Positions 1 to 8,101 of a stretch of DNA of 36,629 nucleotides are shown here, piece after piece. This DNA is from Comamonas sp. lk. Lineage in GTDB: Bacteria > Pseudomonadota > Gammaproteobacteria > Burkholderiales > Burkholderiaceae_C. The notes beneath the pieces are model-generated. The model did no database searches, was not told the DNA's origin, and saw only the letters and a program-made list of their open reading frames with translations. The first letter of the stretch is position 1. Each line of letters opens with the position of its first letter. The DNA lies in contig CAMBNY010000027.1 of assembly GCA_945869165.1 (NCBI GenBank), positions 1-36,629 of the forward strand, written 5' to 3'. A program made the position numbers and the translations under genes.

Positions 1-222
1 GGCCTCATCATCGCCTTCCCTGGCCTGGTTTCTAGCGGCCTGACCAAAGACCCGACGGTGGATGCAGATACGGTGATGCAGCAACTGCAAACCGATTCAC
101 AGCAACGCACGGACGACAAAGCGGCAGCCGAAAAAGCCAATGCGGGTACGGCCGATGAACAAGAAGACCCCATGGCACGCATGCTGGAGTCTATGAAGGA
201 AGACCAGGGCAAGAAGCCCTGA
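1..222 (+). CDS. C-terminal end of probable TRAP transporter large permease (DctM-like), partial
   Basis: The reading frame is open from the first base of the window to a TGA at 220-222, so only the last 73 residues are visible. It begins with a hydrophobic stretch ending in FPGLVSSGL, which resembles the last membrane segment of TRAP large permease (DctM) subunits. A charged Gln/Asp/Glu-rich cytoplasmic tail ending in DQGKKP follows. The neighbouring gene on the opposite strand encodes a TRAP solute-binding protein, which supports the call, since DctM and DctP proteins work together in sodium-driven uptake of organic acids. The long polar tail is not a general feature of the family. With so little sequence, another polytopic membrane protein cannot be excluded. 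Confidence 0.5.
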   Translation, partial: GLIIAFPGLVSSGLTKDPTVDADTVMQQLQTDSQQRTDDKAAAEKANAGTADEQEDPMARMLESMKEDQGKKP

Positions 223-298
223 TTGGCTAAGGCTAGGCCTGCCATGCGGGCCTGAGCTTGGCACCAGATTGCCTGGCGCTGCGAAGCGGCTAGGCATT

Positions 299-327
299 AA
301 AAAACCCCGCCAAGGCGGGGTTTTTTG
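299..327. terminator. Bidirectional intrinsic terminator between convergent TRAP genes
   Basis: The arms ACCCCGCC and GGCGGGGT are separated by AA and flanked by an A-run on the left and a T-run on the right. The hairpin would therefore terminate transcription in both directions. It lies between the end of the permease gene (+) and the end of the binding-protein gene (-). Confidence 0.9.
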
Positions 328-350
328 TCGGCCGAAAACCTGCTAAAGGT

Positions 351-1430
351 TTACAGCTTTTGCGATTGCATGAAGTCGTCCATAGCCGCTTCAGACAGGC
401 TGAACCACAGATTGCCATCACGACGGTAAGCGGAGTAGTCAGCGTAGATTTTTTTCCAGGCCGGGTTGGTGTCGCTCAGTTCGGCGTAAATGTCCGTAGC
501 CGATTTGAAAGCTGCAGCCAAAATTTCTTTGGGGAAACGCTGCAGCTTGGCGCCTTGACCGAGCAGGGTTTTGAGTGCCGGCATGTTGCGTATGTCGTAC
601 TTGGCTTGCATATCGGTGTGCGCATAGGCTGCGGCGCATTCCACAATGGCTTTGTACTCCGAGGACAGGCCTTCGTAAGCTTTTTGGTTCACGTACAGCG
701 ACAATTGTGGGCCCACTTCCCAGAAACCGGGGTAGTAGTAGTTTTGCGCCACTTTGTTCAGGCCTAGCTTCAGGTCGTCATACGGGCCAACCCACTCGGC
801 AGCGTCGATCGTGCCTTTTTCCAGGGCTTGGTAAATCTCGCCGCCTGGAATGTTCTGGGGCACCACGCCCAAGCGCTCTAACACCTTGCCGGCAAAACCA
901 CCGCAACGGAACTTCAGACCTTTGAGGTCATCCAAACCTTTGATTTCTTTGCGGAACCAACCGCCCATTTGCACGCCGGTGTTGCCCATAGGGAAGTTGA
1001 CGATGCCCACTTTGGCGAAATGTTCGCGGAACAACTTGAGGCCATTGCCTTCGTACATCCAAGCCGTCATCTGGCGGCTGTTCAGGCCAAAGGGCACGGC
1101 GCAATCGAGCGCATAGGTGGGGTCTTTGCCGAAGAAATAGTACGAAGCCGTGTTGGCCATTTCGATGGTGCCGTTGCCAACACCGTCCAACACACCGAAA
1201 GCAGGCATCAACTCACCAGCTGCATGGGTGCTGATGGTGAACTTGCCGCCGCTCAACTCGCCCACTTTTTTGGCGAACACTTCGCAGACGCCGTACAGCG
1301 TATCCAGCGCTTTGGGGAAGCTGGAAGCACAGCGCCAACGCAAGGTAGCCTGTGCATGAACTGCGGGTGCAGCACCTGCCGCCAACACGCCCGCGATACC
1401 GGCATTTTTAATAATCGAACGACGATCCAT
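351..1430 (-). CDS. TRAP transporter solute-binding protein, TakP/DctP family
   Basis: This 359-residue protein is the periplasmic receptor of a tripartite ATP-independent periplasmic (TRAP) uptake system. It opens with DRRSIIKNAG and a hydrophobic stretch ending APAVHA, a twin-arginine-like export signal of about 29 residues. The central segment AAEWVGPYDDLKLG, followed by NYYYPGFWE, closely resembles TakP-type receptors for 2-oxo acids and lactate. The family's carboxylate-binding Arg should be the one in LKFRCGG. The start at 1430 is preferred over the in-frame ATG at 1442 because GGAG lies about 8 bases before it. A possible -10 box (TACAAT) lies on the minus strand at 1516-1521. The gene is convergent with the permease fragment, so no DctQ/DctM genes follow it directly. 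Family is secure; ligand is inferred. Confidence 0.88.
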   Translation of the reverse strand: MDRRSIIKNAGIAGVLAAGAAPAVHAQATLRWRCASSFPKALDTLYGVCEVFAKKVGELSGGKFTISTHAAGELMPAFGVLDGVGNGTIEMANTASYYFFGKDPTYALDCAVPFGLNSRQMTAWMYEGNGLKLFREHFAKVGIVNFPMGNTGVQMGGWFRKEIKGLDDLKGLKFRCGGFAGKVLERLGVVPQNIPGGEIYQALEKGTIDAAEWVGPYDDLKLGLNKVAQNYYYPGFWEVGPQLSLYVNQKAYEGLSSEYKAIVECAAAYAHTDMQAKYDIRNMPALKTLLGQGAKLQRFPKEILAAAFKSATDIYAELSDTNPAWKKIYADYSAYRRDGNLWFSLSEAAMDDFMQSQKL

Positions 1431-1515
1431 AGTTAACTCCATTTAAGGGTGAAAGAAATTCAGGCCATCAGAAGGCCGTACGTCACCGTATGACCTGCCA
1501 ATACGTCCAAGCGCG

Positions 1516-1521
1516 ATTGTA
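1516..1521 (-). promoter_or_regulatory. Possible -10 box for the TRAP binding-protein gene
   Basis: The minus strand reads TACAAT about 85 bases upstream of the binding-protein start, just beyond the dxs stop codon. The matching -35 region (CTTAAA at 17 bp spacing) is poor, so this is only a candidate. No clear terminator for dxs is visible in this 109-base gap. Confidence 0.35.
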
Positions 1522-1539
1522 GGAAGGCTTTAGGCCACT

Positions 1540-3453
1540 TTAAGCCGCTTTAGACAGGGGTTTTCCCTTGGAAGCCTGTGCTAATAGCCCTGCAAACCGG
1601 GTACCGATGGCCGCTTCGATGCCCGCAGCATCTAGGCCGTGCATGGCCATGAGCTTGCCCGGGTCGCCGTGTTCGATGAAAAGGTCGGGCAGGCCCAGGC
1701 TCAGCACCGGCAGCACCACGCCTGCCGCCTGCAAGGCCTCTTGCACCGCGCTACCGGCCCCGCCCATGACGGCAGCGTCCTCTACCGTGACGATAGCCGC
1801 ATGGCTACGGGCAAGCTCGAGCAATAGTTCTTTGTCCAGAGGTTTGGCCCAGCGCATATTGACGGCCGTCAGCCCGAGTTTGTCGGCCACTGCGATCGCC
1901 GGGTACAAGAGCGTGCCAAAAGCCAAGATAGCGATGTTTTCGCCGTGCAGGCGAATTTCGCCTTTTCCAAAGGGCAAGCCCACCAAACTTGGCTGTACCG
2001 CGACCCCAGCCCCGGCGCCGCGCGGGTAGCGCACGGCCACCGGGTGGTTTTGCTCAAAGGCAGAGCTGAGCAACTGGCGGCATTCGTTTTCATCGGCCGG
2101 GCAGGCGATGCTCATATTCGGGATGCAGCGCAGGTAGGCAATGTCGTAGTTGCCGGCGTGGGTGGCACCATCGGCCCCGACCAGGCCAGCGCGGTCCAGG
2201 GCAAACACCACCGGCAGGTTTTGGATCGCCACATCGTGGATCAGCTGGTCATAGCCGCGTTGCAAGAAGGTGGAATAAATAGCCAGCACGGGCTTGAGGC
2301 CCTCGGTGGCCAGACCAGCGGCGAAGGTAACCGAGTGTTGCTCGGCAATGCCCACGTCAAAGTAACGCTTGGGGAAGCGTTTTTCAAACTCCACCAGGCC
2401 CGAGCCTTCGCGCATGGCCGGGGTGATACCCACCAGGCGCTCGTCCTGCGCCGCCATATCGCACAGCCAGTTGCCAAACACCTGCGTGAACGTAGTTTTT
2501 GGCGCGACCGAGGGCTTTTGTATGCCGATCGCCGGGTCAAATTTGCTTGGCCCGTGGTATGCAATCGGGTCGGCCTCGGCCATTTGGTAGCCCTGCCCTT
2601 TACGGGTCACCACATGCAAAAACTGCGGGCCGGTCAGGTGCTTGATGTTCTCTAAAGTGGGAATCAGCGAGTCCAGGTCATGGCCGTCGATGGGGCCTAT
2701 GTAGTTAAAGCCAAATTGCTCGAACAAGGTGGCCGGTACCACCATGCCTTTGGCGTGCTCTTCGATGCGTTTGGCAAGCTCAAACAAAGTGGGCGCGCCT
2801 TTGAGGACGCTTTTGCCCACGCTTTTGGCCTTGGCATAAAACTGCCCACTCATCAGTTGCGCCAGATAGCGGTTGAGCGCGCCCACGGGCGGGCTGATGC
2901 TCATTTCGTTGTCGTTCAAGATAACCAGCAAGCGGCAATCTTCCACGCCCGCATGGTTCATGGCCTCGAAGGCCATGCCCGCCGTCAAGGCACCGTCGCC
3001 AATCACGGCCACCGAATAGCGCTTATCGCCCTGGATCTTGGCGGCCATGGCCATGCCCAAGGCTGCCGAAATAGAGGTGCTGGAGTGCGCGGTGCCGAAG
3101 GTGTCGTATTCGCTTTCGGCGCGCTGCGGAAAGCCGCTCAGGCCGCCCAATTGGCGCAGCGTGGACATGCGGTCGCGCCGCCCGGTCAGGATTTTGTGGG
3201 GATAGGTCTGGTGGCCCACGTCCCAGACAAAGCGGTCACGCGGCGTATCAAACACATAGTGCATAGCGATGCTCAACTCGACCGTGCCCAAATTAGAGCT
3301 AAGGTGCCCGCCGGTTTGGGCCACGCTGTGCAGCAAATAGCTGCGCAATTCATCGGCCACGCGGGGCAGGTCGGAGCGCGGCAGGCGGCGCAGGTCGTGC
3401 GGGCTGTTGATTTGCGAAAGCAAGGCGGTCGTGGGCTTGGCGTTATCGGGCAT
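1540..3453 (-). CDS. dxs: 1-deoxy-D-xylulose-5-phosphate synthase
   Basis: This 637-residue cytoplasmic enzyme condenses pyruvate and glyceraldehyde 3-phosphate, the first step of the MEP isoprenoid pathway, which also supplies thiamine and pyridoxal precursors. The N-terminal domain shows [10 protein letters not shown] and the thiamine-diphosphate signature GDGALTAG with a downstream NDN. The transketolase-like middle domain shows [12 protein letters not shown] and [10 protein letters not shown], and a transketolase C-terminal domain follows. Length is close to the roughly 620 residues usual for the family. The ATG at 3453 is chosen over an in-frame TTG at 3462. It is the last gene of an xseB-ispA-dxs operon, starting about 80 bases after ispA. 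This arrangement is common in proteobacteria and lets one operon make the precursor and the prenyl chain. Confidence 0.97.
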   Translation of the reverse strand: MPDNAKPTTALLSQINSPHDLRRLPRSDLPRVADELRSYLLHSVAQTGGHLSSNLGTVELSIAMHYVFDTPRDRFVWDVGHQTYPHKILTGRRDRMSTLRQLGGLSGFPQRAESEYDTFGTAHSSTSISAALGMAMAAKIQGDKRYSVAVIGDGALTAGMAFEAMNHAGVEDCRLLVILNDNEMSISPPVGALNRYLAQLMSGQFYAKAKSVGKSVLKGAPTLFELAKRIEEHAKGMVVPATLFEQFGFNYIGPIDGHDLDSLIPTLENIKHLTGPQFLHVVTRKGQGYQMAEADPIAYHGPSKFDPAIGIQKPSVAPKTTFTQVFGNWLCDMAAQDERLVGITPAMREGSGLVEFEKRFPKRYFDVGIAEQHSVTFAAGLATEGLKPVLAIYSTFLQRGYDQLIHDVAIQNLPVVFALDRAGLVGADGATHAGNYDIAYLRCIPNMSIACPADENECRQLLSSAFEQNHPVAVRYPRGAGAGVAVQPSLVGLPFGKGEIRLHGENIAILAFGTLLYPAIAVADKLGLTAVNMRWAKPLDKELLLELARSHAAIVTVEDAAVMGGAGSAVQEALQAAGVVLPVLSLGLPDLFIEHGDPGKLMAMHGLDAAGIEAAIGTRFAGLLAQASKGKPLSKAA

Positions 3454-3533
3454 AAGGGTCAAATCGATGAAAAGTGTCAGCTTACGCGTACAAGACGTCT
3501 AGGCTATCCGTTTTTACGCAAATGGTAAAGCTT

Positions 3534-4460
3534 TCAATGGACACGGTGTATCACCATGTCCGCCAGTGCGGCTAAGGCAGAGGTATCGGGCAGGCCACTG
3601 CCCCGCAGCGCGGCGTGGGCCTGCGCAGCCAAGGTGGCCGCATAGGCACGACTGCGCTCCAGCCCCATCAGCGCCACATAAGTCGGTTTGTCGTGGTCAG
3701 CATCCTTGCCCACCGTCTTGCCCAGCGTGGCCGAATCGGCGGTCACGTCCAGCACATCGTCCACCACCTGGAAGGCCAGGCCAATGGCTTGGCCATAGGC
3801 CTCCAAGGCCTGGACGGCCGCCGCTGATGCCGTGCCACACGCCGCGCCCATCATGACGCTCGCTTGCAGTAAAGCGCCCGTCTTGAGCTGGTGCATGTGG
3901 CGCAGGCTGTCTTCGGTTAGGGCAAGGCCTACGCTGGCCAAATCAATCGCTTGGCCACCGGCCATGCCGACACGACCCGAGGCGCGGGCCAATATGGCAC
4001 ACAAGCGGGCCTGCACTGCTGGCTCCACGCTTGCGTCCATGGGCGTCAGCACCTCGAAGGCAAGGGTTTGCAATGCGTCCCCCGCCAGCAGCGCCCCGGC
4101 CTGGCCAAACTGCACATGCACTGTGGGTTTGCCCCGGCGCAGGACATCGTTGTCCATACACGGCATGTCGTCGTGTACCAGGGAATACGCGTGTATAAGC
4201 TCCACCGCGCAGGCCGCGCGGATGGGCGCGGCCTGCGCGCCGCTCGCCGGTGTGCCGCTTACCGCCTCAAAAGCAGCCAGCACCAGCAGGGGCCGCAGGC
4301 GCTTACCGCCGTCGAGCACGGCGTAACGCATAGCATTATTCAAATCAGTCGGGGCGGCCCATGCGCTTTGTGGGGGTGCGTGCGGGACTAAAAAGTCTTC
4401 TAGTGCACGTTCGACCTGGCGCAAGTGCTGCGCCATCCAGGGCTCCAGGGAAAAAGGCAT
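3534..4460 (-). CDS. ispA: Farnesyl diphosphate synthase (short-chain polyprenyl synthetase)
   Basis: This 308-residue protein joins isopentenyl diphosphate to allylic diphosphates to make geranyl and farnesyl diphosphate. The first Asp-rich motif is DDMPCMD at about residues 97-103, and the second is DDVLD at about 234-238. GGKRLRP near residue 51 is the conserved substrate-binding segment. The second motif and the residues just before the first Asp-rich motif (AYSLVH) fit short-chain enzymes. An in-frame reading extends 29 residues further upstream into xseB, but the ATG at 4460 lies 5 bases after the xseB stop and gives the normal family N-terminus. It is translated between xseB and dxs in one operon. 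Confidence 0.95.
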   Translation of the reverse strand: MPFSLEPWMAQHLRQVERALEDFLVPHAPPQSAWAAPTDLNNAMRYAVLDGGKRLRPLLVLAAFEAVSGTPASGAQAAPIRAACAVELIHAYSLVHDDMPCMDNDVLRRGKPTVHVQFGQAGALLAGDALQTLAFEVLTPMDASVEPAVQARLCAILARASGRVGMAGGQAIDLASVGLALTEDSLRHMHQLKTGALLQASVMMGAACGTASAAAVQALEAYGQAIGLAFQVVDDVLDVTADSATLGKTVGKDADHDKPTYVALMGLERSRAYAATLAAQAHAALRGSGLPDTSALAALADMVIHRVH

Positions 4461-4465
4461 AGGGC

Positions 4466-4711
4466 TTATGCGCCCTTCCAGGGTTTGATGGCGCCTTGGT
4501 CTAGTACTTTGATCTGGTCTTCCACCGCTTGCAGTCGGTCGCGGCAAACTTGTAGCAATTCGGCGCCGCGCTGGTAGCCCGAGAGCAATTGATCCAGTGG
4601 CAAGCCGCCGCTTTCCATACGCTCCACCAAGCCCTCTAGTTCGGCCATGGCCTCTTCATAGGCTGGGGCAACAGCGGTGGCTGCGGTAACTGAACTGGTG
4701 GCCTTGGGCAT
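4466..4711 (-). CDS. xseB: Exodeoxyribonuclease VII small subunit
   Basis: This 81-residue protein is the small subunit of exonuclease VII, which degrades single-stranded DNA together with XseA. The sequence [18 protein letters not shown] followed by [13 protein letters not shown] is the characteristic two-helix core of the family. The N-terminal 16 residues are Ala/Thr-rich and poorly conserved. It is the first gene of the operon with ispA and dxs, the usual arrangement in Proteobacteria. Its upstream region is shared with the divergent Rieske oxygenase operon and contains a good -35-like TTGACG on the minus strand near 4750-4755, but no matching -10 is obvious. Confidence 0.95.
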   Translation of the reverse strand: MPKATSSVTAATAVAPAYEEAMAELEGLVERMESGGLPLDQLLSGYQRGAELLQVCRDRLQAVEDQIKVLDQGAIKPWKGA

Positions 4712-4922
4712 GCAAGCTCCGTGCGCGTTGATCGGAAGTAAAAAAATGTCGTCAAATTTTAAGCCACCAGCCCTTGAGGGGAAAAGCCAAATTTTGTGAA
4801 ATTTACAAGGCTACAATCCCCCTCCCTTACGCCGGTGGCCGTGTTTGCGCTGCCTCCGGGTTTATTGACAGCGCCTTTTAAGGCGCGCCCTCCCTGTGGG
4901 GAGTCTTTAGGTCAGGTCCACC
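4712..4922. promoter_or_regulatory. Divergent control region between xseB and the Rieske operon, with two leader hairpins
   Basis: This 211-base intergenic stretch should hold promoters in both directions. On the plus strand TACAAT at 4812-4817 is a likely -10 box, though no good -35 sits at 17 bp. Two perfect small stems follow just before the Rieske gene: GCGCCT/AGGCGC with loop TTTA (4871-4886) and CTCCC/GGGAG with loop TGTG (4890-4903). They would lie in the mRNA leader. Neither is followed by a T-run, so they are not simple terminators. The Shine-Dalgarno in front of the ATG at 4923 (AGGT) is weak. Confidence 0.5.
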
Positions 4923-6095
4923 ATGTCTGATTTAAGTCTTCAACTGCAGCCGGCCCTGAGCCAACTCCCCGTATCAAGCTACTTTGATCCGTCGCTGTTC
5001 GCGCGCGAGATGGAGAGCCTTTTCAAGCCAGGGACACGCTATGTAGGCCATGCACTGAGCGTTCCTGAAGTCGGCGACTACTACGCCCTACCCCAAGAGC
5101 AGGAAGGCCGGGCGCTGGTACGCAATGCCCATGGCATTGAACTGATTTCCAACGTTTGCCGCCACCGCCAGGCCGTCATGCTCAAAGGCCAGGGCTCTTT
5201 GCTCCATGGCGCGGGCAGCGCCGGCGGCAACATCGTTTGCCCCCTGCACCGCTGGACTTACAGCGGTAGCAATCACCCAGGCGGCTTGCCAGCGGGCAAG
5301 CTCATAGGCGCACCCCACTTTGCCGCCGACCCTTGCCTGAATTTGAACAACTACCCCTTGCAAGAATGGAACGGCCTCTTGTTTGAAGGCGGTGGCGCCA
5401 AGGTGGCTGAGCAAATGGCTGGCCTGGGCCCGCGCGCCGATCTGGACTTTGGCGGCTATGTGCGCGACCGGGTGGAAATGCATGTGTGCAACTACAACTG
5501 GAAAACCTTTATCGAGGTGTATTTAGAGGACTACCACGTAGGCCCCTTCCATCCCGGGCTGGGTAACTTTGTCACCTGCGACGATTTGCGCTGGGAGTTC
5601 AAAGACAACTATTCGGTGCAAACCGTGGGCCCCGGCAGCCGCCTGGGTTCGTCGGACGCCAGCGGCGGCTCGCCGGTCTATGAGCGCTGGCAAAACGCGG
5701 TGCTCAATTACCGCAATGGTGTGCCCCCGCCCTATGGCGCGATTTGGCTGACGCTGTACCCGCACATCATGATCGAGTGGTATCCGCATGTGCTGACCGT
5801 GTCCACCTTGCAGCCGCTGGGCGTGGACAAAACGCTCAATATGGTGGAGTTTTTCTACCCCGAAGAAATCGCTGCGTTTGAGCGCGAGTTTGTCGAGGCG
5901 CAGCAAGCGGCTTACATGGAGACTTGCGTGGAAGACGATGAAATCGCCGAGCGCATGGATGCTGGGCGCAAAGCCTTGCTGGCGCGCGGTGACAACGAAG
6001 TCGGCCCCTATCAAAGCCCGATGGAAGACGGCATGCAGCACTTCCACGAGTGGTACCGCAAACGCATGGGCGATGTGAGCGCGGCTGCTGCATGA
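4923..6095 (+). CDS. Rieske non-haem iron oxygenase, alpha (catalytic) subunit family
   Basis: This 390-residue protein belongs to the ring-hydroxylating oxygenase alpha-subunit superfamily. The Rieske 2Fe-2S ligands are C79 and H81 (in NVCRHR) and C106 and H109 (in CPLHRW). The mononuclear iron site is visible as NWKTFIEVYLEDYHVGPFH, giving H205 and H210; the third, acidic ligand should be one of the Asp residues in the C-terminal VEDDEIAERM. Family members hydroxylate aromatics or demethylate and hydroxylate amines such as choline and glycine betaine. No ferredoxin or reductase gene lies beside it, so its electron donor must be encoded elsewhere. It overlaps the next gene by four bases (ATGA), so the two are translationally coupled. 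The substrate cannot be read from the sequence. Confidence 0.9.
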   Translation: MSDLSLQLQPALSQLPVSSYFDPSLFAREMESLFKPGTRYVGHALSVPEVGDYYALPQEQEGRALVRNAHGIELISNVCRHRQAVMLKGQGSLLHGAGSAGGNIVCPLHRWTYSGSNHPGGLPAGKLIGAPHFAADPCLNLNNYPLQEWNGLLFEGGGAKVAEQMAGLGPRADLDFGGYVRDRVEMHVCNYNWKTFIEVYLEDYHVGPFHPGLGNFVTCDDLRWEFKDNYSVQTVGPGSRLGSSDASGGSPVYERWQNAVLNYRNGVPPPYGAIWLTLYPHIMIEWYPHVLTVSTLQPLGVDKTLNMVEFFYPEEIAAFEREFVEAQQAAYMETCVEDDEIAERMDAGRKALLARGDNEVGPYQSPMEDGMQHFHEWYRKRMGDVSAAAA

Positions 6096-7009
6096 GTTTT
6101 GCCCGCAGCGGCGGCAGCGCCTGGCAGGCGCTGTGGATGGTGTTGGCGGCCTTCCTGTTTGCCACCATGGCGGTGGGCGTGAAGTCTGCCTCGAATAGCT
6201 TTACCACCTTCGAAATCATTTTTTACCGCGGCATCGTCAGCGTCATCTTCATGGCGGTGGTGGTACGGGCACGTGGCGCCAGTTTGCGCACGCCCGTGCC
6301 CATGATGCACCTTACCCGCAGCGGCGTGGGCGTGCTGTCGCTGGGCTCGTGGTTTTATGCGATCGCCCATTTGCCCTTGGCCACGGCCATGACGCTGAAC
6401 TATATGAGCGGCGTTTGGGTGGCGGCCTTTATCCTGGGCGGGGCGCTGCTCTACGGGCAGGCCGAAAAACAAGGCGCGCTGATGGGCACGGTAATGCTGG
6501 GCTTTGTTGGCGTGGTGATGACGCTGCGCCCCACCATCGACCACGACCAATTGTTCGCTGGCCTGATCGGCCTGCTATCGGGCATAGGCGCGGCCTTGGC
6601 CTATATGCAGGTCACGGCGCTGGGCAAGGCCGGCGAGCCCGAAGAGCGCACCGTGTTTTATTTTTCGGTGGGCACGGCAGTGGTCGGCGCGGTGGGCATG
6701 GCCTTTACCGACATGACGCCCTGGAGCCAAGTGAGTCCGCATGATGCGGCCTGGCTGGTACCGATTGGCGTGCTGGCCGCCCTGGGCCAATGGTGCATGA
6801 CACGCGCCTACCGCAAAGGCGCCACGCTGGTGGTGGCCAGCATGCAGTACTTTGGCATTGTGTTTGCCAGCATTTACAGCCTGCTGCTGTTTGGTGACCA
6901 CATCGCCCCGCTCGGCTGGGCCGGCATCGCCGTCATCTTGACCAGCGGCGTGCTGTCCACTGCGCTGCGTGCGCGGGCGCTGCCCGATACGCCGGCGGAG
7001 GAACATTAA
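6092..7009 (+). CDS. EamA/DMT-family inner-membrane transporter
   Basis: This 305-residue protein has about ten hydrophobic segments in two homologous halves, the pattern of the drug/metabolite transporter (EamA) superfamily. The first half includes FEIIFYRGIVSVIFMAVVV and GSWFYAIAHLPLATAMTLNY. The second half ends with AGIAVILTSGVLSTALR. The ATG at 6092 overlaps the stop of the Rieske gene (ATGA). An in-frame upstream ATG at 6050 lies inside the Rieske gene and would add 14 non-family residues. The coupling to the oxygenase suggests it exports or imports a related small metabolite, but the substrate is unknown. Confidence 0.88.
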   Translation: MSFARSGGSAWQALWMVLAAFLFATMAVGVKSASNSFTTFEIIFYRGIVSVIFMAVVVRARGASLRTPVPMMHLTRSGVGVLSLGSWFYAIAHLPLATAMTLNYMSGVWVAAFILGGALLYGQAEKQGALMGTVMLGFVGVVMTLRPTIDHDQLFAGLIGLLSGIGAALAYMQVTALGKAGEPEERTVFYFSVGTAVVGAVGMAFTDMTPWSQVSPHDAAWLVPIGVLAALGQWCMTRAYRKGATLVVASMQYFGIVFASIYSLLLFGDHIAPLGWAGIAVILTSGVLSTALRARALPDTPAEEH

Positions 7010-7094
7010 GGCGCAAGGGTTGCCGCAAGCCCTGCGCTACAGTTCAACGCCAGCCTCCCGAGCCAACTTCACTACGGCGCTCGCCGTTTACGCC

Positions 7095-7970
7095 ATGTAC
7101 ACCACTTTGATTTCTGCCGAACAACTGCTGCAACTACAGCAAGCCACGACGCCACTGATGGTGTTTGATTGCAGTTGCGAGCTGACCCGCAACGAAGCCG
7201 GGGGCGAGATGTTTGCGCAAAGCCATATCGCAGGCGCCGTGTTTGCGGATCTGGACCGCACACTCAGCGCCAAAGGGGACAGGCAACTTACCGGCGCACA
7301 AAGCGGAGGTCGCCACCCTTTGCCACCGCGTGAGACGGTAGCCCAGTGGTTGTGCGATGTGGGTTTTAGGCAGGGCATGCAGGCCGTGGTCTATGACCGC
7401 CAGGGTTCGAGTTTTTGCGGGCGCTTGTGGTGGATGCTGAACTGGCTGGGGCACGATGCCGTGGCGGTGCTGGACGGCGGGCTGAACGCCTGGACGGCGG
7501 CAGGCGGCGGCACCGAAAGTGGTGCGATGCAGACGCTGCCAGTGCAGCAAGCCGGAGACTTTGTGTTACACGAGCCGCTGGTGACGCTGCTGCAAGCCGA
7601 GCAAGTGTTGCAAAGCCTGGGGCGCGTAACGCAAACAATTGTGGATGCGCGCGCGAACCCGCGCTTCAAAGGCGAAGTCGAGCCGCTGGACCCGGTGGCC
7701 GGGCATATTCCGGGTGCCTTGAACCGCCCGTTTAATCTGAACTTGGATGCCGATGGCAAATTCAAACCGGCAGCGCTATTACGTGCTGAGTTTGAAGCGC
7801 TGCTAGGTGCGCGTGGCACTGACACCGTGGTGCACCACTGCGGCAGCGGCGTGACCGCCATCCCTAATATTTTGGCAATGCAAATCGCCGGGCTCGGGAA
7901 CACGGCCTTGTTTGCGGGAAGTTGGAGCGAATGGTGCAGCGATCCGCAACGGCCGGTGGCCAAAGGTTGA
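7095..7970 (+). CDS. Two-domain sulfurtransferase (thiosulfate/3-mercaptopyruvate sulfurtransferase, rhodanese family)
   Basis: This 291-residue protein has two rhodanese domains, at about residues 5-140 and 165-285. The N-terminal domain is the inactive structural one; the C-terminal domain carries the catalytic Cys at about residue 249 in HHCGSGVTA. A CGSG[VT]TA loop is closer to 3-mercaptopyruvate sulfurtransferases (SseA) than to the CRKG loop of classical rhodaneses. It would transfer sulfane sulfur to thiophilic acceptors such as cyanide or thioredoxin. The reading frame is open for 42 codons further upstream, but the ATG at 7095 gives the family N-terminus. It lies 85 bases after the DMT gene and is followed by a terminator, so it may be the last gene of that operon. 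Confidence 0.9.
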   Translation: MYTTLISAEQLLQLQQATTPLMVFDCSCELTRNEAGGEMFAQSHIAGAVFADLDRTLSAKGDRQLTGAQSGGRHPLPPRETVAQWLCDVGFRQGMQAVVYDRQGSSFCGRLWWMLNWLGHDAVAVLDGGLNAWTAAGGGTESGAMQTLPVQQAGDFVLHEPLVTLLQAEQVLQSLGRVTQTIVDARANPRFKGEVEPLDPVAGHIPGALNRPFNLNLDADGKFKPAALLRAEFEALLGARGTDTVVHHCGSGVTAIPNILAMQIAGLGNTALFAGSWSEWCSDPQRPVAKG

Positions 7971-8055
7971 GGTGCCTGCGCTAAGCCTTTGTTGCGCCGC
8001 GCGCAGTGGGATTAGCTCTGACCCAGAAGTGTGATCTGTCTGAGAGTTTTATAAC

Positions 8056-8084
8056 AAAAAGGGCCGCTTGTTGCGGCCCTTTTT
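8056..8084. terminator. Bidirectional intrinsic terminator
   Basis: A perfect stem of AGGGCCGC and GCGGCCCT with loop TTGTT is flanked by A5 on the left and T5 on the right. It separates the sulfurtransferase gene (+) from the end of the porin gene (-) and would stop transcription from both sides. Confidence 0.92.
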
Positions 8085-8101
8085 GGGTAGGCAACGTTGG
8101 C

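Noticed and set aside
2680..3528. A 282-codon plus-strand open frame opposite dxs.
   Set aside because: It is antisense to the conserved dxs sequence and shows no domain of its own.
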